DNA of 64,000 nucleotides from NCBI RefSeq assembly GCF_036320965.1, contig NC_092240.1, positions 15,238,501 to 15,302,500 of the forward strand, written 5' to 3'. This document shows, one piece after another, positions 52,390 through 63,884 of this stretch. Position 1 is the first letter of the stretch. Every line of letters begins with the position of its first letter. The position numbers and the translations under genes were made by a program. The notes below the pieces were generated by a model. It did not search any database. It was not told the DNA's origin and worked only from the letters and a program-made list of their open reading frames with translations. This stretch comes from Panulirus ornatus. Its lineage: Eukaryota > Arthropoda > Malacostraca > Decapoda > Palinuridae.

Positions 52390-53490
52390 ATCTTGGAAGC
52401 AAAACAAATACCCACAAAAGTCATAACAGAATCTTGAAAGGTTCTTGACCCATATAAAGCTGATGGTCTCAATGAAATTTCTCCATATGTGCTGAAGAAG
52501 TAATGCGCTACACTTGACAAGCCACCTGCAATATTTTAGAAGACCTTCGCTGGGGGAAGGCGAAGTGTGCCAAGGGAGTAGTGGAGGGCGGTTGTTATAC
52601 CTATCTCTAATAAAGGAGACAGAGTTGTTGTGCTGACTAGCGTGGTCCGTTAGTACAGGAAAAGATGATCAGAACGAAAATGGATGAATGACTACTTGCA
52701 AATGGAAAGACTTCTTAAGAAGAAACACGAATTCAACGAAAAGTACGTCATATGTAACGAAGCTTTAAGATTTCAACGAGAAGGTAAACTCTGTTATAGA
52801 CAAAGAAGAAAGTTCGGTGGATTATCAATAAGAGGACTGCCAGACTGCATCATAACACTGTACCACAAGAAAAACTTGGTAAATAAAAAAAATAAGCTGA
52901 ATATCGAAGCAAGTAATGAAGCTGGAATTCCAGGCAGGAACAGAGGGAATGTTCATACGACAGATAGAAAAACAGTAATCCCTTTAGCGTGTGGGAACGA
53001 AGGAAGTATGTCAAAGGAGCTTTCTCGAAATGGATTGGGGTCAGTCACCAACAGCGTGACGCAGAGTTCACTCGTGCAATCGTAGCACTTCTTGATCTAT
53101 GGAGCTGCCCTGTCGGAAGGGTTGGACTTCTACCTAAATATATTTGCGGATGATGCTATGAACATGAGGAAAGTGAAACCTAGACAAATGCCAAAGTTGG
53201 TCTGATACATGATTGATGACATTCAACCCGAGTAGATGTGAATTAATGAGGACGGGACACAGTGAAGAAGACCTCTCCTCGAACTGTATCTAGTTCGAGA
53301 TGAGATGCAGGAATCTATGTACATGCCTGAGGGACTTGGGAGTTGACATTGGACCTAACCTGTCGCCAGAGTCCTACCTTAGGAATACGATTCTAACTAG
53401 CAGACAGAAGCTTAAAGAGCAACATGACAGTCGAAAAGGTTCAAGGGATGGGGACCTTACGAACGTAAAACTGCCTCCCCGCACTGTACA
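52390..53490 (+). pseudogene. Second decayed CR1/jockey-like LINE
   Basis: Sense motifs in broken frames: LDPYKADGLNEISPYVLKK (about 52447), the RT entry motif KADGPDGISPYVLK; then REWRAVVIPISNKGD (about 52580), matching WxxAxVxPIxKKGD; FADDA (about 53146), motif C. Near 53335 GTWELTLDLT resembles the LGVxxxxxL block. At least several frameshifts and stops are present. Motif A is not identifiable. It may belong to the same family as the copy at 24.5-25.7 kb, since both keep DWHSTRVDVN-like and PSKC-like spacing after FADDA. Confidence 0.62.
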
Positions 53491-54682
53491 ATACAAACAA
53501 GTAATCACAAATAGATGATTACACAGACAGTCCTTCACACTCGCACCGTTTCCATTGCCATATTTTCCTCCTTTTCTTTCACTCCTTCCCCAACACAAAC
53601 TAATTACACTGTCGCACACAGTGGAGACCCATCTCTTTAATCTGAGGAGCAGGGAGTCCTCTCGACGCACCCCTTGGTTATTAATCCTCCGAGACCTCCT
53701 GCTGGTGAGGTACTGGTGATGGAGGGGGAAAGAAACATCCATTCGTCTTGGCCTCACTGTCGCTGGGTCGTGGTTCCGTTCCGCCGAGAACCGTATTGAA
53801 ACTACTAGTGTACAGCAATGATGTTTTCAATATCAATATAAGTTTTGCAAAGGCGTCTCTGACAGCACTCAGCCATTCCTCAAGTCCATATCGAATTGTA
53901 TATTTCAGTGGAATTCCAAGTTGGTGGTGGGGTAGGGGCGTGTCTCTGTTCTTTGATGTTCTAGTAGTATTACATTCTGTTCTTTACTCTTCGATTCATC
54001 AGACTTGTTCGGAAAGGTGTGCAAGACTAGCTAAAGTATGCACACTGAAGCCACAATTCTAAGGTACACGCCTTGGGAGATGTTTTGTTTATTCGACAGC
54101 CATAAACTCGTTGAAGAAGATTATGATGTCAAAATTAAGACTTGTTAACATGAAAGGTTTTAAACTCTTAAATTTCTTGATTTTGTTATCAGCAGCTTTA
54201 AACTCTTTAAGACAGCTTTTGATGTTACAGTCAAAAGCTTTAAACACTTTAAACGAGTTTTATTGATGTCAAAATCTTTAAACACTTTAAACGAGCTTTA
54301 TTGATGTTGTAGGCAACAATTGTAATCTCCCTAAAGGAGGTTTTCCTTTTGTAGCCAAGAGCTGCAGCCCCTTTAGAGAGTTTGTGCTGTTGAAGCCAGC
54401 AGCTGTAGAAGAAAGCTCTTATTAATATGGCCCAATAGATGTAGACCCTTGCGAGAGCTGATATCATCGTAGCCAACAGCTGTAGACACACTTTCGAAAT
54501 GCCTTTGTTATTGTTGTCGACAGTTGGCGCCCTCTGGTATGTTGGCCACGCAGTATTACCAATTAACATGTCAAGATTTATGTCACATTAGTTATGTTGA
54601 CTCAACCGCCTCTGAGACGCCTCAAGCTGGCTAAACTGGGCGACGGCGAACCACTTGCGTCTGTCACTCACACTTTATCAGT

Positions 54683-54686
<4 letters not shown>
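53491..54686. other. Unassigned; short-period degenerate repeats in part
   Basis: AGCTTTAAACACTTTAAACG recurs twice near 54235-54295, and CAGCTGTAGA words recur at about 55-60 bp spacing at 54355-54490. I recognise no gene. Confidence 0.4.

Positions 54687-54772
<86 letters not shown>
54687..54772. repeat. (TC)n microsatellite
   Basis: About 43 TC units. Confidence 0.97.
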
Positions 54773-54776
<4 letters not shown>

Positions 54777-55120
54777 CGCACTTGTTACCCACCAACCGAC
54801 CAGGGAGGTGTATTACCTGAACTACTTTACTGGGTGTCGGGAGGATCAACAACGCGACTGTCTAGTTCCACTCCTTTGTCTCCAGGTAGCTTTCTTTTCT
54901 TTCTGCATCACCCATTGGTGGGTGCTGGCTTTCAGTCCACAAACATAATCTCATCTCATCAAACACAAGGCTTGACGACACGTAACTCTCAATCTCTTCT
55001 TCTGGGAAAGGGATCAGTTTATAGAGTTAACCCCAAGCCTTCCCGTGATACCAGGAACCTATTAGTATTTTCCTTTTAATGATGATTTTTACCTTAGTTC
55101 CCCATCTACTTGAAGCCTAA
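54773..55120. other. Unassigned sequence
   Basis: I recognise no gene. Confidence 0.35.
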
Positions 55121-55124
55121 AACA

Positions 55125-55556
55125 TGAATGTAGTTATTAGCAATAACAATATAGTCCAGAATATTCTAATCATAAACCCGCCAAACGATACAGTTGGTTG
55201 TGTATACCAAGTACCATGCAAAGATTGTAATATGCTTTATATAGGACAGACTTGAAAGGATCTTTCTGCTAGACTTAAACCACACAGATAATGTGAGGAC
55301 AGAACAAGCTTCCAGTGTCTTGTTTATGTTGGAGAAATAATGACGCTGTGTTGACTGGACGAATACTTTTTCAGTTAAGTCTTGTAACTCATCAACAGCG
55401 GCATCATTAAATATCCTCTAGTTTAGCATACAAAGACTTGTGACATGAACGTTAGTGAAGGACGACATGAACTAGATAGCTTTATCGCAAGATCAGTAAA
55501 CGACTGAATCTTTTTCAACATTGTGGAAAATTTCATGATAGGCGCGATGCCTGGCC

Positions 55557-55560
<4 letters not shown>
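55125..55560 (+). pseudogene. Penelope-like element fragment (GIY-YIG nuclease part)
   Basis: Near 55195 the + strand encodes GCVYQVPCKDCNMLYIGQT followed, after one stop, by KDLSARLKPHR. This matches the GIY-YIG endonuclease signature of Penelope-like retroelements: VYxIPCxDCxxxYIGxT...RLxxH. Further on, MNVSEGRHELDSFIARSVND (about 55447) resembles the segment near the end of these proteins. Stops and frameshifts lie between the pieces, and the RT domain is absent. It ends directly at an (AT)n tract. The family assignment is fairly secure because Cys-x2-Cys and YIG lie at the right spacing. Confidence 0.75.

Positions 55561-55636
<76 letters not shown>
55561..55636. repeat. (TA)n microsatellite after the Penelope-like fragment
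   Basis: About 38 TA units starting just after GGCCTATG. Confidence 0.97.
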
Positions 55637-55639
<3 letters not shown>

Positions 55640-56520
55640 AAAGAGATGAGTCAATATATCAGGTAAGGTGTGTACGTTCAGTTAGGAGTCTGAATGAATG
55701 ATGATTTTTCGACCATCAGGTAAAGAGAGATCAATATGATTAATATTTTCAAAAGGCAGTCGTATCCCTCTGTCTGTCTGGACACACGCGGAGGAACTCG
55801 TCAGACGCCCGATAATAACCCCCATATACAATTGCCAATGATTCATCCATTTCCTTGGCAGGATAGATATTGCTGGCTGCTGGTGTGAGAAATCTTCTGG
55901 AAGATATGTTAGTGTAGGATGGAAAGATTGTACCAGCATAATGGGAGGTATAGAAATGAAATATCATGGAAAGTGAGAGGCTGGAACCAATGAACAATGC
56001 CATTCTGCCGATCAGGGTGTGGTGGCTGGGGAGGGGAAGACGGGGTTGTGGCAGTGGTGGTAGTGAGGGAGGGTATGGTATCCATGGAGGGAGGGAGTGG
56101 CAGTGATAAGGGAGGGTGTGGTGGGCAGGGTGGCAGGGCAAAATGGTGCTGAAAGTGGGAGTGGAAGGCCTCTTCTGCAGGAGCGGGTAGACCAAAAGCC
56201 TGGAGGGCCCGAATCTGCTAATGTTACTAATAACGTCAAATTCTTACTCTGGGAAGATTTTTATTTTTCCGAGGATGATAACGATGAAAGTTCATTAGCA
56301 GATACAACCTGTATTAAGTTTACGGTGTTTGTTGTGTTTTCAATCACAGAGACGGTAATTACTGGGAAAAACACGACAATTAGTTGCCAAATAAAAACAG
56401 TCGGGTTGAACCGATTTCCGGATCCAAACTCGCTGACGGGAAACGTAACTGTGAGAAACTGTAGTACAGAAGAGTACCTCGCTCACAGCACATAACTACA
56501 CTTATAATTACGGTAAAAAA
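55637..56520. other. Unassigned sequence
   Basis: I recognise no gene. A 132-codon + frame (56097-56495) has no identifiable domain and no supporting features. Confidence 0.4.
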
Positions 56521-56745
56521 AGCGTACCACATTTACGGTACAGGAGCATACCACCCATACGGTACAGAAGCGTACCACACTTACGGTACACGTGCGTACC
56601 ACCCATGTGGTACAGAAGCGTACCACATTTACGGTACAGGAGCGTACCACACTTACGGTACAGGAGCGTACCACCCATACGTGTACAGAAACGCACCACA
56701 CCACGGTACAGAAACGCCCCACACCACGGTACAGGAGGTACAGTA
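56521..56745. repeat. 24-bp minisatellite of short palindromes
   Basis: Units start at 56523, 56547, 56571, 56595 and 56619 (24-bp spacing), about nine in total. Each carries GGTAC, AGGAGC or AGAAGC, then GTACC, so every unit can fold into a 5-bp hairpin. Confidence 0.9.
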
Positions 56746-56936
56746 CCACGGTGACTGGCTACTCCGCGTACCCTGGGGACAAGGAAGACGCCTTCGGATG
56801 AACGCTGTCTAAATCTTTCTGCTTGTTGTGGCGGGTGACTTAGTCCCCACTGCTTGCTACCTGCTTGCCTGCTTACTGTGGTATTGATGCCTCCTGAAGC
56901 AGGAGGATGGTCTGTGGTGGTCGGCGTGTATGCCTG

Positions 56937-56938
<2 letters not shown>

Positions 56939-57032
<94 letters not shown>
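56939..57032. repeat. (TC)n microsatellite
   Basis: About 47 TC units. Confidence 0.97.
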
Positions 57033-57034
<2 letters not shown>

Positions 57035-57887
57035 GCCAGTCTGCCAGAATCCAGGACTTCCTCACGGAGGAGAAAAAAAAGAAAAAATAATAAGCTCTGT
57101 TTCCCTCCCTTCAGTTACCGTTTGTAGTTTATCTCTGTTTTTCCTGTTGAGACGACACTTTACCGTTCGTAGTTTATCTCTGTTCTTCCTGTCAACAGAG
57201 CACTTATCAGACGCCGTCTGCCCAGGATATCCTGTTATTATGTCTTTTCATTTTTGTGCTTAATATTGTCATAAGGAAAACTTTTTAGATTTCAATTCTG
57301 AAGTATTCTTAATTTTCACCATAGTTCCGGTACAGACTTATCTTAATGGGTTCGTGTGACCAGAACCTCGAGAGAAGCTTTGGCCGTGTATGCAGAGAGG
57401 GAGCGTGTATGTTCTTATGTTCATCTTGAACACAAAAAACAACACGTTCAAGACTTTCCAATCGATGGTGATAACCGAACGTTAACTGCTTTAATGATGT
57501 CGGCAGCTGGTTACCCCCCCACAGCCTAAACAACCAACAACTATACAACTGACAATAAAACAACCAATTTGGGTTAATGTCAACCATACTTTGGTGTTTC
57601 TCTTCAGTTTCCCCCTCCAGCTGCTACACACTAACCCCCTCCACAATCGCTCCACTAATCAATCCACACCATTCGAGTCCCTCAGATGCTGTTGTTGGAC
57701 GTATGCAATACATGAATTAAAAGACAAAAAATAATAGATCAACATGTGACTGTTTTAATGAGTTATCCTTTTTTACGTCCGCCACCAGTCGTGGGTCGGC
57801 AGATGCAGGAGCCTGCTGCCAGTCGTGAGTTACAAACTGTCATACAGACACTAGAACGATTGCCGCTTACTGACGTGCACATATTTA
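57033..57887. other. Unassigned sequence
   Basis: A 45-bp segment with ACCGTTCGTAGTTTATCTCT is duplicated at 57117 and 57162. Otherwise I see nothing I recognise. Confidence 0.4.
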
Positions 57888-57914
57888 CGCACACACACAC
57901 ACACACACACACAC
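57888..57914. repeat. (CA)n tract
   Basis: About 13 CA units, just 5' of the SINE B head. Confidence 0.95.
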
Positions 57915-58103
57915 GGACCTCCGTGATGTATCGGTTAACGTTACTATCAGTCACGCATAAACGGGCCTCCTGGGAACAAAGCCAAATAGGTTCGAATCCT
58001 AGTTGCGGCAGCCTGTCCACAGTCCACCCAGCTGTTCATCGTCCCCTAAGGTCTGGTCGATAAAATGGCACCTGGAATAGGCTGCTGTGTGCGTGTGTGT
58101 ATG

Positions 58104-58104
<1 letters not shown>

Positions 58105-58142
<38 letters not shown>
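58105..58142. repeat. (GT)n tract inside SINE B copy 3
   Basis: About 19 GT units. Confidence 0.95.
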
Positions 58143-58143
<1 letters not shown>

Positions 58144-58157
58144 AGAGTAAAGATAAT

Positions 58158-58159
<2 letters not shown>

Positions 58160-58249
<90 letters not shown>
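58160..58249. repeat. (AT)n tract inside SINE B copy 3
   Basis: About 45 AT units; the longest AT tract in the window. Confidence 0.97.
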
Positions 58250-58250
<1 letters not shown>

Positions 58251-58451
58251 GCATGGTTAAGAAACGAGGCAACACGAGCATAAAACTGTCTTCGTAACAT
58301 ACAAAAAGTATTCACACGTATGTTTGTCATCGTTCAGACGAGAACGCATGCATACATTGCTTTCACATCTAAAACCTTCCCATATGCTCACATACGCATT
58401 CATTTAGAACACAATCCTAAACACACATATACCAACACTCCCAGACCCCCA

Positions 58452-58454
<3 letters not shown>

Positions 58455-58492
<38 letters not shown>
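58455..58492. repeat. (AC)n microsatellite
   Basis: About 19 AC units. Confidence 0.96.
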
Positions 58493-58494
<2 letters not shown>

Positions 58495-59083
58495 ATTTAA
58501 GTCAGACTCGCCAGTCGCACATGTTCCCCCTTGGCATAGCAGAGACCCAGATGGCTCGACTCGGTCAGCTATTGCCTCCCATGGAATCCAGCTACGAAAT
58601 CGAGGCGCCCACCCACCAGTGACGTCAGTGGAAGGGTGGAGAGGGGTTGTCACGCCCTTGGGTGAGGAGTGATGGGGATCGTGGATCTTTGTTCCTATTG
58701 GCAGATCTCACAGGCTAGGTCGATGTGTCGAATATCTAATATAAAAAAGAAATAGATTAAGAAAGGATTTGTAGACGAATGCAGTTGTGATGTGTTTTGT
58801 GAGGCTGGGGTTTACTAAGGCTCCCGAGGTCTTTACGAAGACCCACTAGCTTTTGCCCGAGAGACCAGACCAGCGATCAAATGACGCCGGCGTTTATATA
58901 CGGATTGTGACGTGTGAGTAGCTGTGGTGTCGGCGTTACCAGGCTGGCAACAGAGAGTGGAGGAGAGGAGGAGGAGGAGGTCATCACAATCGTCAGCTCG
59001 AACTAACGTCATCGGGTGGAGCGGAGGGTGTTCGAGAAGTAGGTCGCGGAGGGAGGGAGGGAGGTATGTAGGAAGGAGTGATA

Positions 59084-59086
<3 letters not shown>
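58493..59086. other. Unassigned sequence
   Basis: I recognise no gene. A (GAG)n run lies at 58962-58980. Confidence 0.4.

Positions 59087-59152
<66 letters not shown>
59087..59152. repeat. (AG)n microsatellite
   Basis: About 32 AG units inside a longer polypurine stretch (59040-59185). Confidence 0.97.
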
Positions 59153-59156
<4 letters not shown>

Positions 59157-59185
59157 ACTAAAGAAAGAGGAGGAAGAGGAGGAGT

Positions 59186-59716
59186 AAATATACGAGTGCA
59201 ACTTCCCAAAGCGAAGGTCGAGTTATTCTTGATGGATATAAGGTAAAGATGAGGGAAGGAAGAGTGGATGAGGATAAGATGTCACGGACGATAAGAAATG
59301 AGGACGAGAATGTAAACGAATATAAATAAGGGAAGGAGACGCAGGCAAACACACACAACAACAACAACAACAAAATAAGGTCCATATCGAGGCTTTAGAT
59401 CGTCTTATTAAAACAGAAGACGTCAACGAGCGAGAATATTGCCATGTCGCACACACTTGTTGTCACTGCGCTGCGCCCTGCCCTGCGCCCTTTGGATATC
59501 TGTTTGTTTCGCTGATGCGATTGACGCTAACACTCTCAATCGTCCACAGAAATCTGGGTTGAGCTTTGGACGTTCTGACGTGAACCCCAACACAACGTCT
59601 GAGAGAACTAACAGTATCTTGTACTGCATCACTACAGGTTTAGTAATGTTACTTGAGAGTCTGTGGGAGTACATGGGTGTCTTTGGGAACACATGGGAGG
59701 CCATGGCAAGAACACG
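59186..59716. other. Unassigned sequence
   Basis: A (CAA)n run of seven units lies at 59356-59375. I recognise no gene. Confidence 0.4.
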
Positions 59717-59765
59717 TAGCAGAAGACCTGATGGTCTACGACGAGGTTATGTGCTGGAGGAGAGA
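59717..59765 (-). repeat. Single inverted unit of the GACCATCAG repeat
   Basis: Minus strand: CAGCACATAACCTCGTCGTA and GACCATCAGGTCTTCTGCTA, as in the 39.4-39.8 kb tandem. Confidence 0.7.
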
Positions 59766-59809
59766 GCAACAGAAACCAAGAATACTGATCTATTTGGATG
59801 GAGGTTAAA

Positions 59810-60000
59810 CAGAAGACTGCTCCCCTCCCACCATATAACTGGAAATAGGATAGTCAAAGAGAAGGCTCCTTCCCATCTACCAATGCAGATGGACACAGGA
59901 TATTTCAATAGAAGGCTCCTTCCCATCTATCGCTATAGATAGACACAGGATAGTTCAATAGAAGGCTCCTTCCCATCTTCTATTATAGATGGAGACTGGC
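59810..60000. repeat. ~57-bp tandem, three copies
   Basis: AGAAGGCTCCTTCCCATCTA recurs near 59859, 59909 and 59959, each followed by ATGGACACAGGATA-like sequence. A decayed first unit with AGAAGACTGCTCCCCTCCCA precedes. Confidence 0.82.
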
Positions 60001-60189
60001 TAGTCAATTTGTTGATTACTGTAATCTGTTGACCACTATCATGTAACTGTGCAAGTAGCATAAATGCAAAATGTTAGTGAAAATAGATCTAGGCATTTGA
60101 GGAATATCGTTTAATATATTTGGACGATGTATGATGTATTCAGTAAGAACAGATATTTTCTTTCCTCCTTCACATTAGTTTCGTCTTTA

Positions 60190-60425
60190 CACGCGCTGAC
60201 ACGAAACAAAGACGCAGAGACACGAAACAAAGACGCAGAGACGCGAAACAAAGACGCAGAGAAGCGAAACAAAGACGCAGAGACACGAAACAAGGACGCA
60301 GAGACACGAAACAAAGACGCAGAGACTCGAAACAAAGACGCAGAGACACGAAACAAAGACGCAGAGACACGAAACAAAGACGCAGAGACACAAAACAAAG
60401 ACGCAGAGACACAAAACAAAGAACA
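60190..60425. repeat. 21-bp minisatellite
   Basis: About 11 copies of GACACGAAACAAAGACGCAG plus A, with single-base variants. All frames are open (Glu-Thr-Arg-Asn-Lys-Asp-Ala heptads on +, Cys/Leu/Phe-rich on -). Confidence 0.93.
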
Positions 60426-60691
60426 CACCAACACGGAAAAAAGAAAGAAAAAAAAAAGACACTGACACGCAACAAAGACACACCGAGGCGGAACAAAAAC
60501 GCATCGACCCAGGAGATAGTCAAGATGCACGAATATAATACATCGAACTCCCAACACGAACGGGAAAAAAACGCCCACATGAAACGCAAACGAACGGACA
60601 AACAAACACACACACAAAAAAAAAGACTCGAGACGACTCCAAACGGAGGCATTTAAACAAAAGCAAAAGACGCGCGTCAGAATTTCGTGTC

Positions 60692-60696
<5 letters not shown>

Positions 60697-60728
<32 letters not shown>
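60697..60728. repeat. (CA)n tract
   Basis: About 16 CA units. Confidence 0.96.
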
Positions 60729-60729
<1 letters not shown>

Positions 60730-60869
60730 CTTCTGGCGCAGTGGACACAAGTAAACAAACCGTAAATCAGGACTTAAAAGACGCGTTGATGTGGGGGTTA
60801 CAGCGCCACACCCCGCGACACCAGCAGGACATATTAAGTCAAATGGAAAACTTAAAGCTAAAGCCGTAC

Positions 60870-61265
60870 TGTGGAAGACGCACGTGTAAATGAAAATGTA
60901 AATGTAAAGCAACTCCTTATTGAGGAAGACGCAAGTGTAAATCCAAACGTAAATGTAAACCAACTCCATATTGAGGAAGAAGCAGGTGTAAATCCAAACG
61001 GTAATGTAAACCAACTCCATATTGTGGAAGACGCACGTGTAAATGAAAATGTAAATGTGGAGCAACTCCATATTGAGGAAGACGCAGGTGTATATCCAAA
61101 CGTAAATGTAAACCAACTTCATATTGAGGAGGACGCAGGGGTAAATCAAAACGTAAATGTAAACCAACGCCATATTTAGGAGGACGCAAGTGTAAATCAA
61201 AACGTAAATGTAAACCAACTAAATCCGTACGGCGGACAACGAGGATATAATTCAAACGCAAACCT
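60870..61265. repeat. 51-bp minisatellite (block 1)
   Basis: CAACTCC recurs at 60910, 60961, 61012, 61063, 61114, 61165 and 61216, exactly 51 bp apart. Units contain GAAGACGCAGGTGTAAATCC and AAACGTAAATGTAAACCAAC. The unit equals 17 codons, so a + frame (60871-61179) and a minus frame (61218-60520) are both open. Confidence 0.93.
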
Positions 61266-61329
61266 AAATAAACTCAAATGTAAATAAAACAGTCGCACAT
61301 TAGCTTTACACTGAGGAAAACTCTGTCTA

Positions 61330-61890
61330 AATCAAGAGGAGATGTAAACTAAATTCACTCTGAGGACGATGCAGGTGTAGATCAAGACGTAAATGTAAAC
61401 TAAATTCACACCGAAGACGATCCAGGTGTAAATGGAAACGTAAATATAAACTAACTCCACCATGTGGACGACGGAGGCGTAAATCAAATCGTAAATGTAA
61501 ACCAACTCCACCATGAGGCCGACGCAGGTGTAAATCAGAACGTAAATGTAAACGAATCCCGATGTTATGGACGATGTAGCTGTAAATCAAATCGTGGATG
61601 TAAACTAACTCCACTATGAGCACGACGCAGGCGTAAATCAAAAGGTAAATGTAAACGAATCCCCATGATATGGACGACGTAACTGTAAATCAAATCGTGG
61701 ATGTAAACTAACTCCACTATGAGCACGACGCAGGCGTAAATCAAAAGGTAAATGTAAACGAATCCCCATGATATGGACGGCGTAACTGTAAATCAAATCG
61801 TTGATGTAAACTAACTCCACTATGAGCACGACGCAGGTGTAAATCAAAACGTAAATGTAAACCAACTCCAGGCCGTGGACGGGGGCAGAA
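61330..61890. repeat. 51-bp minisatellite (block 2) with 103-bp dimer
   Basis: Diverged continuation of the same unit (GACGATGCAGGTGTAGATCA). From about 61560 it is organised as dimers: CCACTATGAG occurs at 61611, 61714 and 61817, 103 bp apart, alternating with CCCATGATATGGACG units. Confidence 0.9.
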
Positions 61891-62096
61891 GACAAGAGGC
61901 TCCGAGAATGATCATTTTCCCTATTTTTCTTTCTTTCTTTTTTTTCCTTGTAAGGTCAACGAGATGCGTAGTATATATGACCCTGGTGTTGTTAAGGTCG
62001 TACACGAGAGCGTTTTTACGCTGCCGAGGGACCGTTATCTTCCCTGTGGATTACTATTATTATGATGATCAACGCTCGCCGACGTCTCGTGCTTCA

Positions 62097-62098
<2 letters not shown>
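61891..62098. other. Unassigned sequence
   Basis: T-rich run near 61925-61950; I recognise no gene. Confidence 0.35.

Positions 62099-62130
<32 letters not shown>
62099..62130. repeat. (CA)n tract
   Basis: About 16 CA units. Confidence 0.96.
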
Positions 62131-62133
<3 letters not shown>

Positions 62134-62271
62134 GCTTCTCCACATTACCACGATTTTCCGCGCTAAATCGCACGTATCCAATACCATACAGCCTTGCCCT
62201 AGATGGCTTCGTGACCTCGTCTTTTAGACATCCTTGTAGTGACCTTCTTAGTTGCACTAATACTACTACCT

Positions 62272-62386
<115 letters not shown>

Positions 62387-63239
62387 CTCCTTTAACCCTA
62401 TGGCCTCGCTTGCAGCCTAGCATTCTCTCCAGCCTCCTTCTCCCTCCCTCCCTCCTCCCTGCGCCTCAATCAGCCATAGCCTTGTCCTAGGCTTCATTAT
62501 CTCTTAGTCCTTGGCAGGAGTTCAATCTTCGCCTGCTGGCCTCCATCTGGTGAAGCAAAGGCAAAGGCCCGTTGTATCCTCAACATTAGCACAAGTGAAA
62601 AGAAAACATTTACTAATGTTTGATTTCAAAGACGTTGATCAGATGTATTCCATTGAGGCCTTGTGGTTTTTCTCTTATGGACAGGCAGTGTTGGGGGTGT
62701 CTCTCTGTACTCCTCCCACTTCCTTGAATCATCCCCAGCCGAACTTTCATTTCTCCTCAGCATCGCTGCAGAGCTGTTCCTCGTAAATTCAAGCACACCT
62801 TCTTCAAGAGAAAGTTGTGCTGACTTGACTACTTCTACGAACTTATTCTTTTTTTCTTAATTTCTGGTTCGTAGCCAAAATACCTGATCTAATCATTTCT
62901 CTCTAATTCAACCTTACATCCTGTCTTTCTACCTGATCGATCTACATACACCTTACTCTCCAACTGATAAAACCACTATTTTGGTTACCCTACTTTTTCT
63001 AATTCATCTCACTGAACCCTTTTTGGTCATCTCCTGGAAGACATAGGGTCATTCTCACCATTGCCTCCCGTCTCCAAACGTAGACCCACATCAAAGTCTT
63101 AAATAGGTTCCACTGACCATATGTATATACAGTTTCCCCTCCACTGATCGGACATCAAGATTAGGAGATCTGTATTTCATTATAGTTTACGAAATCGACG
63201 TCCTAAGCTTCGTGACTCGTGTATCAGTCTCCTGCCTTT
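62387..63239. other. Unassigned sequence
   Basis: I recognise no gene or array. Confidence 0.4.
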
Positions 63240-63780
63240 ACTAAACTGGGATTGATGTGTGGTGGTGTCCCAGGCAAAGTTTATTGTGCACCTCACGTTC
63301 ATCCTGTGAGCGGCAGCGCCAAAGGATGACAGGGGTCACATAAGATCTTTGTTAGATCTTCGTGAGTTCATATTACATAAGATGTTGCAATTCGTATTTC
63401 AGTACATGCATTACATAGTTTCATATGGTACGTTTTACCAACTAGATGCAAAAAGTGGATACAAACTTAGAATACCATGTATCTTGTTATCAACAATATG
63501 GTGTTGTGACATTTATTGCAGAGGTTTGTTTAGATCTGTGATCCCTTAAAGGCTCTATCATTTCACATTCTAAGACATAGTGTTCTAATTAGTATCCAAA
63601 TCTTTAACCACAAACATTACAGTTCACATTGTTAACATCTCCAGTGGTCACATAAAACCTCTTTCGTCTAAGTGACATATGTGTATTTGTATGACTGTTC
63701 TGTCTCTATGATCATTTTCACTATTCCACTCTGGTTCCTCATAGGTAATATAGTTATCCGTTTGTCTACTATCGAATTAA
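63240..63780 (-). pseudogene. Decayed LINE C-terminus and 3' end
   Basis: The minus strand from about 63680 reads RRKRFYVTTGDVNNVNCNVC, then a stop, then LEHYVLECEMIEPLRDH. This gives the Cys-x2-Cys ... Glu-His-x4-Glu-Cys knuckle and the following (I/M)xxxR segment typical of some LINE C-termini. Downstream (lower coordinates) lie CACAACACCATATTGTTGAT, CGCTGCCGCTCACAGGATGA and ACGTGAGGTGCAC, matching the relic at 47.8-48.1 kb. Several stops make it non-functional. Clade unknown. Confidence 0.65.
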
Positions 63781-63884
63781 TTTTGGATTTCAGTTAAGAC
63801 GGGCGACAATTTTCCCTATAGCCAGGCAACACTTGACACTGCTCTTTTATATGTGTAACTTGCATACATTTTCAATTACTTATC

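Larger units (their letters stand above)
57916..58315 (+). mobile_element. SINE family B, copy 3 (with internal microsatellites)
   Basis: GACCTCCGTGATGTATCGG (A-box-like), ACTATCAGTCACGCA (anticodon-arm-like) and GGTTCGAATCC (perfect B-box). Then come CACCCAGCTGTTCATCGTC, GGTCTGGTCGATAAAATGG and CACCTGGAATAGGCTG. A (GT)n (58105-58142) and an (AT)n (58160-58249) follow, and then the distal block GGTTAAGAAACGAGGCAACA and AAACTGTCTTCGTAACATAC. The distal block matches the ends of copies 1 and 2, so both microsatellites lie inside the element. Confidence 0.78.

Noticed and set aside
57916..58020. Functional tRNA gene from the perfect B-box
   Set aside because: The A-to-B-box distance is enlarged by inserted bases, the arms do not pair, and the sequence continues into a SINE body shared with two other loci.
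59439..59942. 167-codon + frame with an apparent hydrophobic start
   Set aside because: It runs through a GACCATCAG-family unit and a ~57-bp tandem repeat, so it is assembled from repeats, not from a gene.
60111..60652. 160-168-codon Cys/Leu/Phe-rich minus frames
   Set aside because: They overlap each other in different frames across the 21-bp GACACGAAACAAAGACGCAG array, as expected from composition.
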